A stretch of DNA of 64,000 nucleotides from Citrobacter tructae (GTDB lineage: Bacteria > Pseudomonadota > Gammaproteobacteria > Enterobacterales > Enterobacteriaceae). The DNA lies in the NCBI RefSeq assembly GCF_004684345.1, contig NZ_CP038469.1:930001-994000 (forward strand). Direction: 5' to 3'. Of the stretch, positions 16,446 to 24,441 are shown piece by piece. Numbering within the stretch: the first letter of the stretch is position 1; the number at the start of each line of letters is the position of its first letter. The notes beneath the pieces are model-generated. The model was not told where the DNA came from, ran no database searches, and worked only from the letters and a program-made list of their open reading frames with translations. The position numbers and the translations under genes were made by a program.

Positions 16446-17358
16446 TCACATCAGCGTGCTGGGTGCCGGGTTAATGGGCGTCGGCATCGCCACCCACTTT
16501 GCCCGCTTTGGTCATGATATCTGGCTGTTTGATACCGACAGCAACCGCATTGCAGAAATTACGGCTGTCGCCAGCAGCATTCTGGACGAACTGATCGCCA
16601 CCGACCAGTTTCCCGCCGATGACAAAGAGCAGGTTCTCAGCCGGTTGCACGGCACAACCTCTCTGGCGGATATTGCTGCATCGGGATTACTGATTGAAGC
16701 AATTCCGGAACGGCTTGAACTCAAGCACTCACTGTATGCACAACTTGAAGCCGTGATCTCACCTGAAGCGATTATCGCCAGTAATACCAGCGGCCTGCCG
16801 CCAGATGCACTGGCGGAGAAACTCACGCACCCGGAGCGGTTGCTGATCGCACATTTCTGGCACCCTCCGCACTTTATTCCGCTGGTAGAAATCGTACCTG
16901 GCAAAGCAACAAAGCCGAAATATCTCAGCGAATTACAGCAATTCCTGGTTGCGATACAGCTTGAGGCAGTGGTGCTCGATCGCGCCGCACCGGGCTTTGT
17001 TGGTAACCGCCTGCAGTTTGCCCTGCTACGTGAAGCACTGCATATCGTCAAAAACGGTATTGCCAGCGCCGAAGTAGTGGACCAAGTGATGCGCGCCTCC
17101 CTCGGACGCCGGTATGCGATGGTCGGTCCGCTGGAAGCGGCGGATATGACCGGGCTTTCTACGGTGCAGGACATTTGCCGTCATCTACTACCGGAACTCG
17201 CCACCGGCAGCGACATGATGTCGCTGGTTGATGACAAGGTTGCCCGTGGTGACACTGGCTTGCGCAGCGGTCAGGGGTTTTATCGCTGGGATGATTCGCG
17301 CAAGGAATACATCCAGCAACGCAGAGAGCATCAACTGCGTTTTGCCCTGAAACCGTAA
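16435..17358 (+). CDS. 3-hydroxyacyl-CoA dehydrogenase family protein
   Basis: This 307-residue protein has an N-terminal Rossmann fold (VLGAGLMGVGIATHFARFGH), the family segment LLIAHFWHPPHFIPLVEIVPG around the catalytic His, and a C-terminal helical domain with APGFVGNRLQFALLREALHI. The WHPP sequence is also seen in carnitine and hydroxyacyl dehydrogenase branches, so the exact substrate is open. In this operon it may oxidise 3-hydroxybutyryl-CoA to acetoacetyl-CoA, giving a second entry route beside the free-acid dehydrogenase. It overlaps the thiolase gene. Confidence 0.85.
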   Translation: MQTNHISVLGAGLMGVGIATHFARFGHDIWLFDTDSNRIAEITAVASSILDELIATDQFPADDKEQVLSRLHGTTSLADIAASGLLIEAIPERLELKHSLYAQLEAVISPEAIIASNTSGLPPDALAEKLTHPERLLIAHFWHPPHFIPLVEIVPGKATKPKYLSELQQFLVAIQLEAVVLDRAAPGFVGNRLQFALLREALHIVKNGIASAEVVDQVMRASLGRRYAMVGPLEAADMTGLSTVQDICRHLLPELATGSDMMSLVDDKVARGDTGLRSGQGFYRWDDSRKEYIQQRREHQLRFALKP

Positions 17359-17401
17359 CTTCTCTTTCTGTACCCCACTATAACAATGATATTGAGGAGT
17401 C

Positions 17402-18796
17402 ATGATGAGTGTATTAATCGCCCTGGCAGCGCTGGGCCTGCTGATGCTGGCAGCCTATCGCGGATACAGCGTTATCCTGTTTGCCCCCATCGCGGCATTA
17501 GGTGCTGTTCTGCTGACTGAGCCCAGTGCCGTCGGCCCTGCCTTTACCGGCCTGTTTATGGAAAAAATGGTCGGTTTTGTGAAGCTTTACTTCCCGGTGT
17601 TCTTACTGGGAGCGGTGTTTGGCAAGTTAATCGAGTTATCCGGCTTTTCCCGTTCAATCGTCGCCGCCGCCATCAACATCCTCGGGCGTCGTCACGCCAT
17701 CCCGGTGATCGTGCTGGTGTGTGCGTTGCTGACCTACGGTGGGGTATCGCTGTTCGTGGTAGCGTTTGCGGTGTATCCATTCGCGGCTGAACTGTTCCGT
17801 CAGAGTAATATTCCTAAGCGGTTGATCCCGGCAACCGTTGCGCTGGGCGCATTCTCCTTCACCATGGATGCGCTACCCGGCACTCCGCAGATCCAGAACA
17901 TTATCCCGACCAGCTTTTTTGGTACTAACGCCTGGGCTGCACCCTGGCTTGGGCTGATAGGATCGCTGTTTATTATCTTTGTTGGCCTGATTTACCTTGA
18001 GCGTCAGCGTCGCAAAGCGCAGGCAAAGAACGAAGGCTATGGCACTGAACTGTTAAACGAGCCGGAAACACCGGATAACATTAACCTGCCAAACCCGATT
18101 ATTGCGATTTCTCCGCTGATTCTGGTCGGTGTGTTTAACCTGTTGTTTACCCGTTGGATCCCGACGTTTTATGGCTCGACGCATCAACTGGAGCTGCCGG
18201 GTCTTGCCAAGCCGATTACCACCGAAGTTGCAAAGATCACCGCCATCTGGGCGGTGGAAGCCGCGCTGATTGCCGGGATTTTGCTGGTAGTCATTTTTGG
18301 TTTCCGCAATATTAAAGGTCGTCTGGCGGAAGGCAGCCGAACGGCGGTTGGCGGCGCGATCCTCGCCGCCATGAATACCGCGTCAGAATACGGCTTTGGC
18401 GCAGTGATCGCCGCGTTGCCGGGCTTCCTGGTGTTGTCAAAAGCGCTGGCGGCGATCCCTGATCCACTGCTCAATGAAGCCATCAGCATCACTACACTTG
18501 CCGGGATCACCGGTTCGGCATCCGGCGGGATGAGTATTGCGCTCGCGGCAATGTCAGACACCTTTATTGCCGCCGCACATGCTGCCAACATTCCGTTGGA
18601 AGTCTTTCACCGCGTCGCCTCTATGGCCAGCGGTGGCATGGATACTCTGCCGCATAATGGGGCAGTGATTACGCTGTTGGCCATCACGGGATTAAGTCAC
18701 CGTCAGGCGTATGGCGGGATCTTCGCCATCACCGTGATCAAAAGTCTGGCCGTTCTGTTTGTGATCGGCGTCTTCTACACCACCGGAATTGTTTAA
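17402..18796 (+). CDS. GntP-family permease, probable 3-hydroxybutyrate importer
   Basis: This 464-residue membrane protein has about 12 hydrophobic segments and GntP/CitM-like features, including ALGAFSFTMDALPGTPQIQN and the conserved C-terminal SMASGGMDTLPHNGAVITLL. GntP permeases take up gluconate, hydroxy acids and related anions with protons. The position between hydroxyacyl-CoA and 3-hydroxybutyrate dehydrogenase genes makes short hydroxy or keto acids the likely cargo. Translation may start at either of two adjacent ATGs (17402 or 17405), behind GAGG at 17394-17397. Confidence 0.88.
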   Translation: MMSVLIALAALGLLMLAAYRGYSVILFAPIAALGAVLLTEPSAVGPAFTGLFMEKMVGFVKLYFPVFLLGAVFGKLIELSGFSRSIVAAAINILGRRHAIPVIVLVCALLTYGGVSLFVVAFAVYPFAAELFRQSNIPKRLIPATVALGAFSFTMDALPGTPQIQNIIPTSFFGTNAWAAPWLGLIGSLFIIFVGLIYLERQRRKAQAKNEGYGTELLNEPETPDNINLPNPIIAISPLILVGVFNLLFTRWIPTFYGSTHQLELPGLAKPITTEVAKITAIWAVEAALIAGILLVVIFGFRNIKGRLAEGSRTAVGGAILAAMNTASEYGFGAVIAALPGFLVLSKALAAIPDPLLNEAISITTLAGITGSASGGMSIALAAMSDTFIAAAHAANIPLEVFHRVASMASGGMDTLPHNGAVITLLAITGLSHRQAYGGIFAITVIKSLAVLFVIGVFYTTGIV

Positions 18797-18807
18797 GGAG
18801 AATCATC

Positions 18808-19578
18808 ATGAACTTAACAGGAAAAGTTGCTCTGGTTACCGGCTCTACCAGCGGTATCGGATTAGGCATCGCGCAGGTGCTGGCGAAAGCCGGTGCCACC
18901 CTTATTCTTAACGGTTTTGGTGATGTCGAGGCGGCAAAAGATGCCGTGGCGCAGTATGGCAAAACGCCAGGGTATCACGGTGCGGATCTCAGCGATGAAA
19001 CACAAATCGCCGAGATGATGCGCTACGTCGACAGCGAATTCGGCGGCGTGGATATTCTGGTCAACAATGCCGGGATCCAGCATGTTTCGCCGCTGGAGAC
19101 CTTCCCGGTCGAAAAATGGAACGCGATTATTGCCATTAACCTCTCTTCCGTTTTCCACACCACCCGCCTGGCACTGCCCGGCATGCGACAGCGTAACTGG
19201 GGACGCATCATTAATATCGCCTCTGTACATGGACTAGTGGCGTCAAAAGAGAAATCGGCGTATGTCGCGGCGAAGCACGGTGTGGTGGGATTAACCAAGA
19301 CCACGGCGCTGGAAACGGCGCAGACCGGCGTGACCTGTAACGCGCTGTGCCCAGGCTGGGTGCTGACGCCGCTGGTGCAGCAACAAATCGACAAGCGCAT
19401 TGCCGAAGGCAGCGCACCGGATGCCGCGCGCGATGCCTTGCTGGCAGAAAAGCAGCCGTCACGCGAGTTTGTCACCCCGGAGCAACTGGGGGAACTGGCG
19501 CTGTTCTTGTGTTCAAATGCAGCCGCACAGGTACGTGGTGTGGCGTGGAATATGGACGGTGGTTGGGTAGCGCAGTAA
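18808..19578 (+). CDS. D-3-hydroxybutyrate dehydrogenase (SDR family)
   Basis: This 256-residue classical short-chain dehydrogenase has the NAD motif TGSTSGIGLG, NNAG near residue 90, a catalytic Ser in NIASVHGLVAS and Tyr-Lys in YVAAKHG. The segment GWVLTPLVQQQIDKRIAEGS is characteristic of bacterial 3-hydroxybutyrate dehydrogenases. It oxidises D-3-hydroxybutyrate to acetoacetate, which the CoA-transferase and thiolase of the same operon turn into acetyl-CoA. It is the last gene, and a REP-like hairpin follows. Confidence 0.92.
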   Translation: MNLTGKVALVTGSTSGIGLGIAQVLAKAGATLILNGFGDVEAAKDAVAQYGKTPGYHGADLSDETQIAEMMRYVDSEFGGVDILVNNAGIQHVSPLETFPVEKWNAIIAINLSSVFHTTRLALPGMRQRNWGRIINIASVHGLVASKEKSAYVAAKHGVVGLTKTTALETAQTGVTCNALCPGWVLTPLVQQQIDKRIAEGSAPDAARDALLAEKQPSREFVTPEQLGELALFLCSNAAAQVRGVAWNMDGGWVAQ

Positions 19579-19583
19579 GTTAT

Positions 19584-19615
19584 GCAGGCCGGATGCGGCT
19601 TCGCATCCGGTCTGC
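19584..19615. repeat. REP-like palindrome between bdh and osmC
   Basis: CCGGATGCG at 19589-19597 pairs perfectly with CGCATCCGG at 19602-19610, with a 4-base loop, inside a longer imperfect GCAGG/CTGC stem. The GCCGGATGCG core is that of enterobacterial repetitive extragenic palindromes. It lies between the convergent dehydrogenase and osmC genes. Confidence 0.75.
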
Positions 19616-19620
19616 GGCCA

Positions 19621-20052
19621 TCAGGACTTCAACTGGTAATCAAGCGTGATTTCCGCGTTCAGTACCTGCGATACCGGGCAGCCGGCTTTCGCTTTCTGAA
19701 TAATACCGTCAAAGGTTGCGGCATCAATGCCAGGCACGGCGACTTCACTGTGCAGCGCCACTTTGGTGATGGCAAAGCCCGCATCCACCTTATCCAAAGA
19801 AACATCGGCAGTAGTATCAATGGCATCTGGGGTAAACCCCGCCTCGCCCAGCATGAGCGAAAGCGCCATCGAGAAGCAAGCAGCATGGGCTGCGCCAATC
19901 AACTCTTCAGGATTGGTGCCTTTCACACCTTCAAATCGTGTATTAAACCCATACGGTTGCTGGTTCAACACCCCACTTTCGGTCGACACGGTGCCTTTAC
20001 CGCGCTTGATGTCGCCCTCCCAGTGTGCCTGACCTTTCTTATGGATAGTCAT
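19621..20052 (-). CDS. osmC: Osmotically inducible peroxiredoxin OsmC
   Basis: This 143-residue peroxiredoxin reduces organic hydroperoxides. The sequence matches E. coli OsmC closely: MTIHKKGQAHWEGDIKRGKG at the start, one reactive Cys in AHAACFSMALS and the resolving Cys in AKAGCPVSQVL. The start at 20052 gives the family length, and the upstream extension to 20115 is not needed. Expression in relatives is controlled by RpoS, RcsB and NhaR. It is divergent from sra. Confidence 0.95.
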   Translation of the reverse strand: MTIHKKGQAHWEGDIKRGKGTVSTESGVLNQQPYGFNTRFEGVKGTNPEELIGAAHAACFSMALSLMLGEAGFTPDAIDTTADVSLDKVDAGFAITKVALHSEVAVPGIDAATFDGIIQKAKAGCPVSQVLNAEITLDYQLKS

Positions 20053-20280
20053 TACCGTTCTCCTGTGTTGTCGTCGGAGTAACAAGTATAGGACGTCTGG
20101 GAAAATGCATGACACATACGGGATAGTTCTGCATTTACCGCTTAATCATTGACCTTTCAGATTAAATGACCGACCATCCAGAAAGCCGTTATTTTAAACA
20201 TCGGCTTTCTATCAGGTTGTATTTCGTCCGTTCTCATACGGGCTCGCCCTTGAAACCAGTAACAGGATTAAGGAGTTAGA

Positions 20281-20421
20281 ATGAAATCGAACCGTCAGGC
20301 CCGTCATATTCTTGGACTGGACCACAAAATCTCCAATCAACGTAAAGCCGTGACCGAAGGCGACAAAACCAGCGTGGTCAACAATCCTACCGGAAGAAAG
20401 CGCCGCACTGACGGCAAATAG
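20281..20421 (+). CDS. sra: Stationary-phase ribosome-associated protein Sra
   Basis: This 46-codon ORF reads MKSNRQARHILGLDHKISNQ and continues through SVVNNPTGRKRRTDGK. It is nearly identical to E. coli Sra (30S subunit protein S22), which binds the 30S subunit in stationary phase. AAGGAG at 20270-20275 gives a strong ribosome-binding site. It is followed by a clear terminator and then maeA, the same order as in E. coli, but bdm, which lies between osmC and sra there, is missing. Confidence 0.95.
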   Translation: MKSNRQARHILGLDHKISNQRKAVTEGDKTSVVNNPTGRKRRTDGK

Positions 20422-20451
20422 CCTTTCGCACGTCTGACTGAATAACGAGAT

Positions 20452-20482
20452 AAACACCATTGCAACCGCAGTGGTGTTTTTG
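20452..20482 (+). terminator. Rho-independent terminator after sra
   Basis: AAACACCA at 20452-20459 pairs perfectly with TGGTGTTT at 20472-20479 over a 12-base loop and ends in a T run. Confidence 0.8.
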
Positions 20483-20600
20483 CTTATAAAACCCCTTAAC
20501 CCATTCACAATGCTTTATACTTCGCCCGTTTCCCCGGCGGACAGGCAACCTACGATCATAAAGAGTGCCGGGGACGGTTATTCAAAAAAGAGTGAGTGAC

Positions 20601-22298
20601 ATGGAAAACGAAACTAAAAAACTGCGTTCCCTTTACATCCCTTACGCTGGCCCGGTACTGCTGGAATTTCCCTTACTGAACAAAGGGAGTGCTTTCAGTG
20701 TGGAAGAACGCCGTAACTTCAACCTGCTGGGGTTACTGCCGGAAGTGGTCGAGACGATTGAAGAACAGGCCGAACGCGCCTGGATCCAATATCAGGGATT
20801 CAAAACCGAAATCGACAAGCATATCTACCTACGCAACATCCAGGACACCAACGAAACCCTGTTTTATCGACTGGTGAATAACCATCTGGATGAGATGATG
20901 CCTGTTATCTACACCCCAACGGTGGGGGCTGCCTGTGAGCGTTTTTCTGAGATCTATCGCCGTTCTCGCGGCGTGTTTATCTCTTATCAGAACCGCCACA
21001 ACATGGACGATATCCTGCAAAACGTCCCGAATCACAATATCAAAGTCATCGTCGTGACCGACGGTGAACGTATTCTGGGTCTTGGCGATCAGGGGATCGG
21101 CGGGATGGGCATTCCTATCGGTAAGCTGTCACTGTATACCGCCTGCGGTGGCATCAGCCCGGCCTACACCCTGCCGGTGGTGCTGGATGTCGGCACCAAC
21201 AATCAGCAATTGCTGAACGATCCGCTGTATATGGGCTGGCGTAATCCGCGCATCACCGACGATGAGTACTACGAATTTGTTGATGAATTCATCCAGGCAG
21301 TGAAACATCGCTGGCCGGAGGTGCTGCTGCAGTTTGAAGACTTCGCGCAGAAAAATGCCATGCCGTTGCTGACCCGCTATCGCGATGAAATCTGTTCGTT
21401 TAACGACGATATTCAGGGCACGGCGGCGGTGACCGTGGGGACGCTGATTGCGGCCAGCCGCGCGGCTGGCAGCCAGTTGAGCGAACAGAACATTGTCTTC
21501 CTCGGAGCAGGCTCCGCCGGTTGTGGGATCGCCGAGCAGATCATCGCGCAGATCCAGCGTGAGGGATTAAGTGAAGAAGCCGCGCGTCAGCGTGTGTTTA
21601 TGGTTGACCGTTTTGGCCTGTTAACCGACAAAATGCCTAACCTGCTCTCCTTCCAGACCAAGCTGGTGCAAAAGCGCGAGAATTTGCAGCACTGGGATAC
21701 GCAAGAAGATGTGCTGTCGCTGCTCGACGTGGTTCGCAACGTCAAGCCGGACATTCTGATCGGTGTTTCCGGGCAAACGGGTCTGTTTACCGAAGAGATT
21801 ATCCGCGAGATGCACAAGCATTGTCCGCGCCCGATCGTCATGCCGCTGTCTAACCCGACGTCGCGCGTTGAAGCTACGCCTCAGGATATTATCGCCTGGA
21901 CCGAAGGCAATGCGCTGGTTGCCACTGGTAGCCCGTTCGCCCCGGTAGCCTGGAAAGATAAAATCTACCCGATTGCCCAGTGTAATAACGCCTATATCTT
22001 CCCTGGAATCGGCCTTGGCGTGATCGCCTCTGGTGCCAAGCGCATTACCGATGACATGCTGATGTCGGCCAGTGAAACGCTGGCGCAGTATTCACCGCTA
22101 GTGCTCAACGGCGAAGGGCTGGTGTTACCGGAACTGAAAGATATTCAGACCGTTTCCCGCGCCATTGCGTTTGCCGTCGGCAAAATGGCCCAGCAGCAAG
22201 GTGTGGCGGTAAAAACGTCTGCCGAAGCGCTGCAGCAGGCAATTGACGAGAATTTCTGGCAAGCGGAATATCGCGACTACCGTCGTACGTCTATCTGA
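20601..22298 (+). CDS. maeA: NAD-dependent malic enzyme MaeA (SfcA)
   Basis: This 565-residue enzyme converts malate to pyruvate and CO2 with NAD. The start at 20601 (MENETKKLRSLYIPYAGPVL) gives the same length as the E. coli enzyme. Motifs include the malic enzyme signature FNDDIQGTAAVTVGTLIAAS, the catalytic N-terminal region VIYTPTVGAACERF, GLGDQGIGGMGIPIGKLSLY and the NAD-binding FLGAGSAGCGIAEQI. It stands alone behind sra. In E. coli adhP follows it, but here an ABC-F gene occupies that place. Confidence 0.96.
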   Translation: MENETKKLRSLYIPYAGPVLLEFPLLNKGSAFSVEERRNFNLLGLLPEVVETIEEQAERAWIQYQGFKTEIDKHIYLRNIQDTNETLFYRLVNNHLDEMMPVIYTPTVGAACERFSEIYRRSRGVFISYQNRHNMDDILQNVPNHNIKVIVVTDGERILGLGDQGIGGMGIPIGKLSLYTACGGISPAYTLPVVLDVGTNNQQLLNDPLYMGWRNPRITDDEYYEFVDEFIQAVKHRWPEVLLQFEDFAQKNAMPLLTRYRDEICSFNDDIQGTAAVTVGTLIAASRAAGSQLSEQNIVFLGAGSAGCGIAEQIIAQIQREGLSEEAARQRVFMVDRFGLLTDKMPNLLSFQTKLVQKRENLQHWDTQEDVLSLLDVVRNVKPDILIGVSGQTGLFTEEIIREMHKHCPRPIVMPLSNPTSRVEATPQDIIAWTEGNALVATGSPFAPVAWKDKIYPIAQCNNAYIFPGIGLGVIASGAKRITDDMLMSASETLAQYSPLVLNGEGLVLPELKDIQTVSRAIAFAVGKMAQQQGVAVKTSAEALQQAIDENFWQAEYRDYRRTSI

Positions 22299-22304
22299 CG
22301 ATTT

Positions 22305-22328
22305 ACCCGGCGGCGCCTGCCGCCGGGT
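22305..22328 (+). terminator. GC-rich hairpin after maeA
   Basis: ACCCGGCGGC at 22305-22314 and GCCGCCGGGT at 22319-22328 are perfectly complementary around a 4-base loop, 7 bases after the maeA stop. No T run follows. It may be a terminator or a 3'-end stabiliser. Confidence 0.55.
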
Positions 22329-22410
22329 GTTCAACACTTGCACAATTCAGCGACTTGCGATTACACTTTCACCATCGATTAACATTCGGAAAAATACAAG
22401 GAGGATACTT

Positions 22411-22494
22411 ATGCTGTACTGTGAACGTTTGATCGTTTCACATGCTTTTGGCGATCGCCAGTGCTCAAGCGTTATCGGTATCGTGCTGCGATAA
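22411..22494 (+). CDS. Putative 27-residue leader peptide upstream of the ABC-F gene
   Basis: The ORF reads MLYCERLIVSHAFGDRQCSS and ends VIGIVLR, with a near-perfect ribosome-binding site AAGGAGG at 22398-22404. Its last third and stop codon are inside a long hairpin (22463-22507), and the ABC-F gene begins 112 bases further on. This is the design of translational or transcriptional attenuators, in which a ribosome paused on the leader refolds the RNA. I do not recognise the peptide. It could instead be a small protein with its own job, but the overlap with mutually exclusive hairpins favours a leader. Confidence 0.55.
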   Translation: MLYCERLIVSHAFGDRQCSSVIGIVLR

Positions 22495-22507
22495 CTTCTG
22501 CTTGAGC
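22463..22507 (+). promoter_or_regulatory. Attenuator-like hairpin over the leader ORF end
   Basis: GCTCAAGC-GTTATCG (22463-22477) pairs with CGATAAC (22489-22495) and, after a 4-base bulge, GCTTGAGC (22500-22507): 15 base pairs around an 11-base loop. The stem holds the last codons and stop of the leader ORF, so a translating ribosome must open it. Confidence 0.6.
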
Positions 22508-22597
22508 GAAGCTAACTTCTAAATCCCCTTCTCTCGGGCTTACCGGGTTATCGTCAGCGATGTTTGACGAGGCGTTTTCGCGCCTGTAACTCTTGAG
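22485..22597 (+). promoter_or_regulatory. Alternative pairing reaching the ABC-F ribosome-binding region
   Basis: The 3' arm CGATAAC of the first hairpin, extended to GCTGCGATAAC (22485-22495), can pair instead with GTTATCG-T-CAGC (22547-22558), giving 11 pairs with one bulged T. CTTGAG at 22592-22597, which contains the likely Shine-Dalgarno GAG, repeats the CTTGAG of the 22500-22507 arm. It could therefore be captured by CTCAAG (22464-22469) when the first hairpin is open. The regulatory logic is inferred. Confidence 0.45.
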
Positions 22598-22606
22598 TAA
22601 GCAACA

Positions 22607-24322
22607 ATGAGCACATTACTAACCGCACAATCCTTACACGTTGATACGGCATTCGGCACGCTGTTTGACGATCTCACCTTTACGCTGAAAAAAGGCGACC
22701 GCATCGGGCTTATCGGCTACAACGGCTGCGGCAAAAGCACGCTGTTAAAGCTGCTCGATGGCACAATCTCACCCACCAGCGGGTCTATTGCCCAGGCGCA
22801 CCACTGCCACCTCGCCCGCGTAGAACAGCATTTACCAGACGCAATACTGCCATTGACGCTGCAGGAAGCGGTACTGGCTCAGCTTCCCGAGCATGAGCGC
22901 GCGGGTCAGCAGTGGCGGGTTGAGTCGCTGCTCGCAGAAATGGGCTTTACGCCGGAAAATTTGCACCTCACCGCACAAACGCTGAGCGGTGGGCAGCATA
23001 CGCGCCTGCTGTTAGCCCGTGCATTGATGCGCAATCCCGACCTGCTGCTGCTGGATGAACCGGGTAACCATCTGGATTTGCCCACACTGCTGTGGCTGGA
23101 GCAGTTTTTGCAGCGCTGGTCTGGCAGTTTTGTGGTGGTTTCTCACGACCCACAGTTGCTGGATGCGGTGACGCACGGAACGTGGATCTTGCGCGATCGC
23201 ACGTTGCACGCTTTTGATCTTCCCTGTAGCGCAGCGCGCCAGGCGCTGGTAGACAGAGATGCCAGCGACGCACTGCGCCATAAAGCGGAGCAAAAGGAAA
23301 TCGATCGTGTCACCGCCAGCGCCAAACGTCTGGCTACCTGGGGACGGGTCTACGACAACGAAGATTTGTCCCGCAAAGCCAAGCAGATGGAAAAACAGGT
23401 GCTACGTCTGAAGGATGAGCAGACGGAAGTCACTGCCGGAAGTCAGTGGTCACTAACATTACAGGGAGATGCCCTGCGTGCCGACCGTTTGCTGGAAATG
23501 ACTGACCTGCCGGTCTCTCCAGCGCCTGACGCAGCAACGTTGTTTTCCATTGCGGGCATTCGTATTAAAAGCGGCGATCGCGTGGCGATTGTCGGGCGCA
23601 ACGGCTGCGGGAAATCATCACTGTTAAAGCTTATCTGGCAGCAATATCAGACGCAAATGAGCTCGACATCGCTGGTGCTGCACCCCCGGGTGACGCTAGG
23701 GTACTACGATCAGTCGCTGCACCAGCTTGCGGATGACGATTCGTTGCTCGATGCCCTGGAGCCGTTTGCCCCACAGCCAGATGTTCGCAAGATGGCACTG
23801 ATTAGCGCGGGTTTCCCGTGGGTCCGACACCCGCAACGGGTCAGCACCTTAAGCGGTGGTGAACGTTCGCGGCTGCTGTTTATCGGGCTGACACTTGCGC
23901 GTTATAGCCTGCTGATGCTCGATGAACCGACCAACCATTTGGATATGGAAGGCAAAGAAGCGCTGGCACGCACACTGCAATCCTTTAGCGGCGGTGTACT
24001 GCTGGTCAGTCATGACCGTCAGCTTATCAGCCAAAGCTGTAACCGCTTCTGGTTTATCGACGAGGGTGAGCTTAGCGAATGGCATGACCTGGAGGCGATC
24101 AACGCGCGTATTCAGAACACTGCCTGTGAGTTAACGGCAACCAAAACCGAGGCACAGGTTGTTCCTGATCCCCATCGTAATGGAGACGAAATGCTGGAGA
24201 AACTTCTTGAGCTGGAACAGCGGCTGGCCGACGACCTCGCACGCAAACCGAAGCATCAGAAACCGCAGTTACAGGCCCAATGGCGTAAGGAGATTGAGCG
24301 TCTGAATTCACAACTGGAGTAA
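22607..24322 (+). CDS. ABC-F family ATPase (ribosome-associated type)
   Basis: This 571-residue protein has two ABC domains and no membrane segments. The first domain has Walker A GYNGCGKST, LSGGQ and a Walker B LLLLDEPGNHLD (Gly replaces the usual Thr of EPTNHLD). A charged linker near residues 230-280 follows. The second has GRNGCGKSS, LSGGE and MLDEPTNHLD. A Lys/Glu-rich C-terminal tail may form a coiled coil. ABC-F proteins act on the ribosome as translation factors or antibiotic-protection proteins. It takes the place of adhP in E. coli, and its leader arrangement suggests control by ribosome stalling. Substrate and role are unknown. Confidence 0.85.
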   Translation: MSTLLTAQSLHVDTAFGTLFDDLTFTLKKGDRIGLIGYNGCGKSTLLKLLDGTISPTSGSIAQAHHCHLARVEQHLPDAILPLTLQEAVLAQLPEHERAGQQWRVESLLAEMGFTPENLHLTAQTLSGGQHTRLLLARALMRNPDLLLLDEPGNHLDLPTLLWLEQFLQRWSGSFVVVSHDPQLLDAVTHGTWILRDRTLHAFDLPCSAARQALVDRDASDALRHKAEQKEIDRVTASAKRLATWGRVYDNEDLSRKAKQMEKQVLRLKDEQTEVTAGSQWSLTLQGDALRADRLLEMTDLPVSPAPDAATLFSIAGIRIKSGDRVAIVGRNGCGKSSLLKLIWQQYQTQMSSTSLVLHPRVTLGYYDQSLHQLADDDSLLDALEPFAPQPDVRKMALISAGFPWVRHPQRVSTLSGGERSRLLFIGLTLARYSLLMLDEPTNHLDMEGKEALARTLQSFSGGVLLVSHDRQLISQSCNRFWFIDEGELSEWHDLEAINARIQNTACELTATKTEAQVVPDPHRNGDEMLEKLLELEQRLADDLARKPKHQKPQLQAQWRKEIERLNSQLE

Positions 24323-24328
24323 ACCGTA

Positions 24329-24366
24329 TTGCCGGATAAGCTCGCGTCTTTCGGCAACTCTTTTTA
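24329..24366 (+). terminator. Rho-independent terminator after the ABC-F gene
   Basis: TTGCCG at 24329-24334 pairs with CGGCAA at 24352-24357, followed by CTCTTTTTA. It begins 7 bases after the stop codon. Confidence 0.6.
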
Positions 24367-24389
24367 GACGCAGAATGACGTTTTGGCAA

Positions 24390-24421
24390 AAAAATGGCGC
24401 TACCGATGTAGCGCCATTTTT
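24390..24421 (-). terminator. Strong bidirectional terminator after fdnI
   Basis: AAAAATGGCGCTA at 24390-24402 and TAGCGCCATTTTT at 24409-24421 are perfect 13-base complements over a 6-base loop, with T runs in both directions. It lies between the convergent ABC-F and fdnI genes. Confidence 0.88.
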
Positions 24422-24441
24422 ATCAGCAGAACGTTAATGGG

